Source: Straminergon stramineum (lineage: Eukaryota; Streptophyta; Bryopsida; Hypnales; Calliergonaceae). From it: a stretch of 64,000 nt of DNA. The stretch spans positions 12,650,501 through 12,714,500 of the forward strand of contig OY987269.1 in NCBI GenBank assembly GCA_963920665.1, written 5' to 3'. Positions 62,334-64,000 of the stretch are shown here, piece after piece. The first letter of the stretch is position 1. Each line of letters begins with the position of its first letter. The translations under genes were made by a program, and so were the position numbers. The notes under the pieces are model-generated. The model saw only the letters and a list, made by a program, of their open reading frames with translations, was not told the DNA's origin and did no database searches.

Positions 62334-63652
62334 TGTCGCAGCCCTAGTAATACCTTACAGCTCCAACCAGACTTCAAGAGCCCTTTGTGGCTTTTAGTGC
62401 TCACTATGCTCTAATACAGGTATCACTCAGGTCCGAACTAACTAATACTACACATGCCATGCACTCACAGCATTAGTTCCCATTTCTAACTTACATTACT
62501 AAGTCCCAGTGCCCGGGACTTCTAGCACGCATTCTACTCTTGATACTTGGCATATAACTTGGTGACATGGGGCAGAACTTCCATCTTATTGTGCTAGGAC
62601 TCATAGTAGCACTACTCACCACGATCCTAATTGCCCTTGGTTGTCACCCTACTTCAAACTAGGCCCTTTGTGTACTTGCTACTCTTACACCAACACTAAT
62701 CGGGACTCACAACTCCAGACACATTGCCAAAGGCCTAGCAAGGAGTCGGACTCCAATCAATCAGTGCCTTGGGACACACACATACAAGTGTCCCAAGGAG
62801 CGTTGAAGCTAGTGATGAAGTTGCATCACCACCCATGAGTCACCAGGACTCACCAAGGCTCTAAGAGGGAGTGAGGAGGAAGACCAACCCCTCCTATAGT
62901 ACTCTCTGTAGTATTTAGTAGACCCCCCTCCCCTTGTGGGTCAAAGGGACTTCCCAAACCCCCTTGGCTTTTGGAAGACCGCCCGTTTCCAACTGAACTC
63001 CCCGAGTTCTACCTTTGTTTGGACTCCCCAACTTCCAAACAATGTAATTTTTTGGCCAAAGCACCAAATCCCACATGTGAGCCCATCTTGGATATTTGCG
63101 CAAAGAGTTGATGCCAATGGATTTCTCATTTGTCCCATTTGGACAAGTTCTCACAAAGTTATGGCCCTCCAAAGATTTGGGCTCACCGGGAGTGGCGTCA
63201 CACCTTCACCACGACCCTTCTCTTGGCCATAACTTTTGGCTCATGTCTTAGAACCTCGTAATGCTTGGCATTCTAGGTTCCTTGTCTTTGTAGCTTTCCA
63301 ATGATATGCTACAAGCCATGCTTTGTTGAGTGATTCCTTAGGCACCTCTCACACTTAGCCTTTGAGTGTCCCGGTGCCACCAAGACACCCACAACTTTGA
63401 ACAGCCATAATGTCTAGCCTATTAGTCCAAATCATGCGTTCTTTAGACGTTAGAAGCGTATTCTCAAGAGCTTTCCAAGCATGTATGACATGCTACTATG
63501 CTCTTCTTAACCATGGTGCCATTGCGCCTTGTTCGCTCAGAAGTCTCACATTTCTCCTTTCTCAGCCTATTGCAAGGCTTGGGAAGTCACCCCCAAGGTC
63601 CCCCTTGCTCACTAAGGCACTTCGGGCACCCCAAGGAGATAGGGGCATGACA
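62334..63652 (-). mobile_element. LTR family L, copy 4 (solo LTR, 1319 bp, 5-bp TSD)
   Basis: Begins on + with TGTCGCAGCCCTAG and ends GGGGCATGACA, giving TGTC..GACA. The 5-bp duplication AAGAT flanks it (62329-62333 and 63653-63657). It interrupts a 177-bp repeat unit. The inverted arm at 63813-64000 shows the same sequence with a single AAGAT and no LTR, a natural empty site. Confidence 0.9.
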
Positions 63653-63657
63653 AAGAT

Positions 63658-64000
63658 CATCTCTATGTTGATAACATATGTGTCAAATTTCAAGTTCAAA
63701 AGATTCACCCAAATAAAGATATTCAAAATCTACCAACATATGTAGTTTTGAGAATGATTTTTTAAACCCTTGCTATAGTGTCATTTTTTGGGTCAAAGTT
63801 TGACATGGATGTAAAAAATCATTCTCAAAACTACATATGTTGGTAGATTTTGAATATCTTTATTTGGGTGAATCTTTTGAACTTGGAACTTAGCACATAT
63901 GTTATCAACATAGAGATGATCTTCTAGATAAAATTTCCTGGTAAATAAACAATTTTTCAGCCCTTGGGAGGGTATCAAAGTTGGCACTAGTGAATTTGTC
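63658..64000. repeat. Palindrome of the 177-bp repeat with a 49-bp spacer
   Basis: The arm ending at 63763 is the inverse of the arm starting at 63813. After skipping the LTR, the match runs through 62240-62333 and continues to the window edge, with few differences. The spacer 63764-63812 is unrelated. The right arm may extend beyond the window. Confidence 0.88.

Noticed and set aside
62641..63745. ORFs shared by the 17.5, 51.9 and 62.6 kb regions
   Set aside because: Their similarity follows from the repeated LTR; frames are not maintained across copies.
1..64000. CRISPR array or bacterial-type operon
   Set aside because: Tandem repeats here lack the short repeat plus unique spacer pattern, and genes have spliceosomal introns and plant domains.

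Overview
The window looks like nuclear DNA of a land plant, most likely a non-seed plant such as a moss. The evidence is two plant-type genes (a clade-G type 2C protein phosphatase with spliceosomal introns and a class IV HD-Zip transcription factor), GC-rich coding islands in AT-rich intergenic DNA, and a dense layer of decayed transposons, including a piggyBac-type transposase relic. Species-level assignment is not possible from sequence alone.

Layout: 0.74-2.64 kb, three-exon PP2C gene on + (5' end uncertain). 8.17-8.49 kb, small hypothetical gene on -. 41.6-44.0 kb, an uninterrupted 797-residue HD-Zip IV reading frame on -, with two short upstream ORFs in its leader. I see no other convincing host gene. 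The rest is repeats and AT-rich intergenic sequence.

Mobile DNA: a Copia pol relic (18.0-20.0 kb) and a Copia 3' LTR (21.95-22.17 kb); four copies of a 1.3-kb LTR family (16.7, 37.1, 51.6 and 62.3 kb), two with exact 5-bp target duplications; a piggyBac transposase pseudogene (about 27.0-29.7 kb); and TTAA-flanked non-autonomous elements starting CCCC (14.8-15.7, 58.7-59.7, 59.7-60.9, and 22.2-24.7 kb). There are two families of Mutator-like MITEs with 9-bp duplications (8.9 and 61.2 kb; 10.2 and 59.7 kb), a pogo/Emigrant-like MITE (50.0 kb) and two Harbinger-like MITEs (4.6 and 38.3 kb). Tandem arrays with 170-182 bp periods occur at 10.6, 20.6 and 61.9 kb, a GC-rich GGCGGAC-type minisatellite lies at 23.0-24.1 kb, and a 200-N assembly gap follows it.

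The most informative pattern is nesting. Several insertions can be compared with an uninterrupted related copy inside this same window: the TTAA element in repeat R1, the solo LTR in a 62-64 kb palindrome, and a minisatellite-bearing element in a TTAA element. These comparisons support element boundaries and relative ages without outside data. The unifying hypothesis is that a piggyBac lineage was active here and mobilised short CCCC-ended TTAA elements; the link between transposase relic and short elements is inference.
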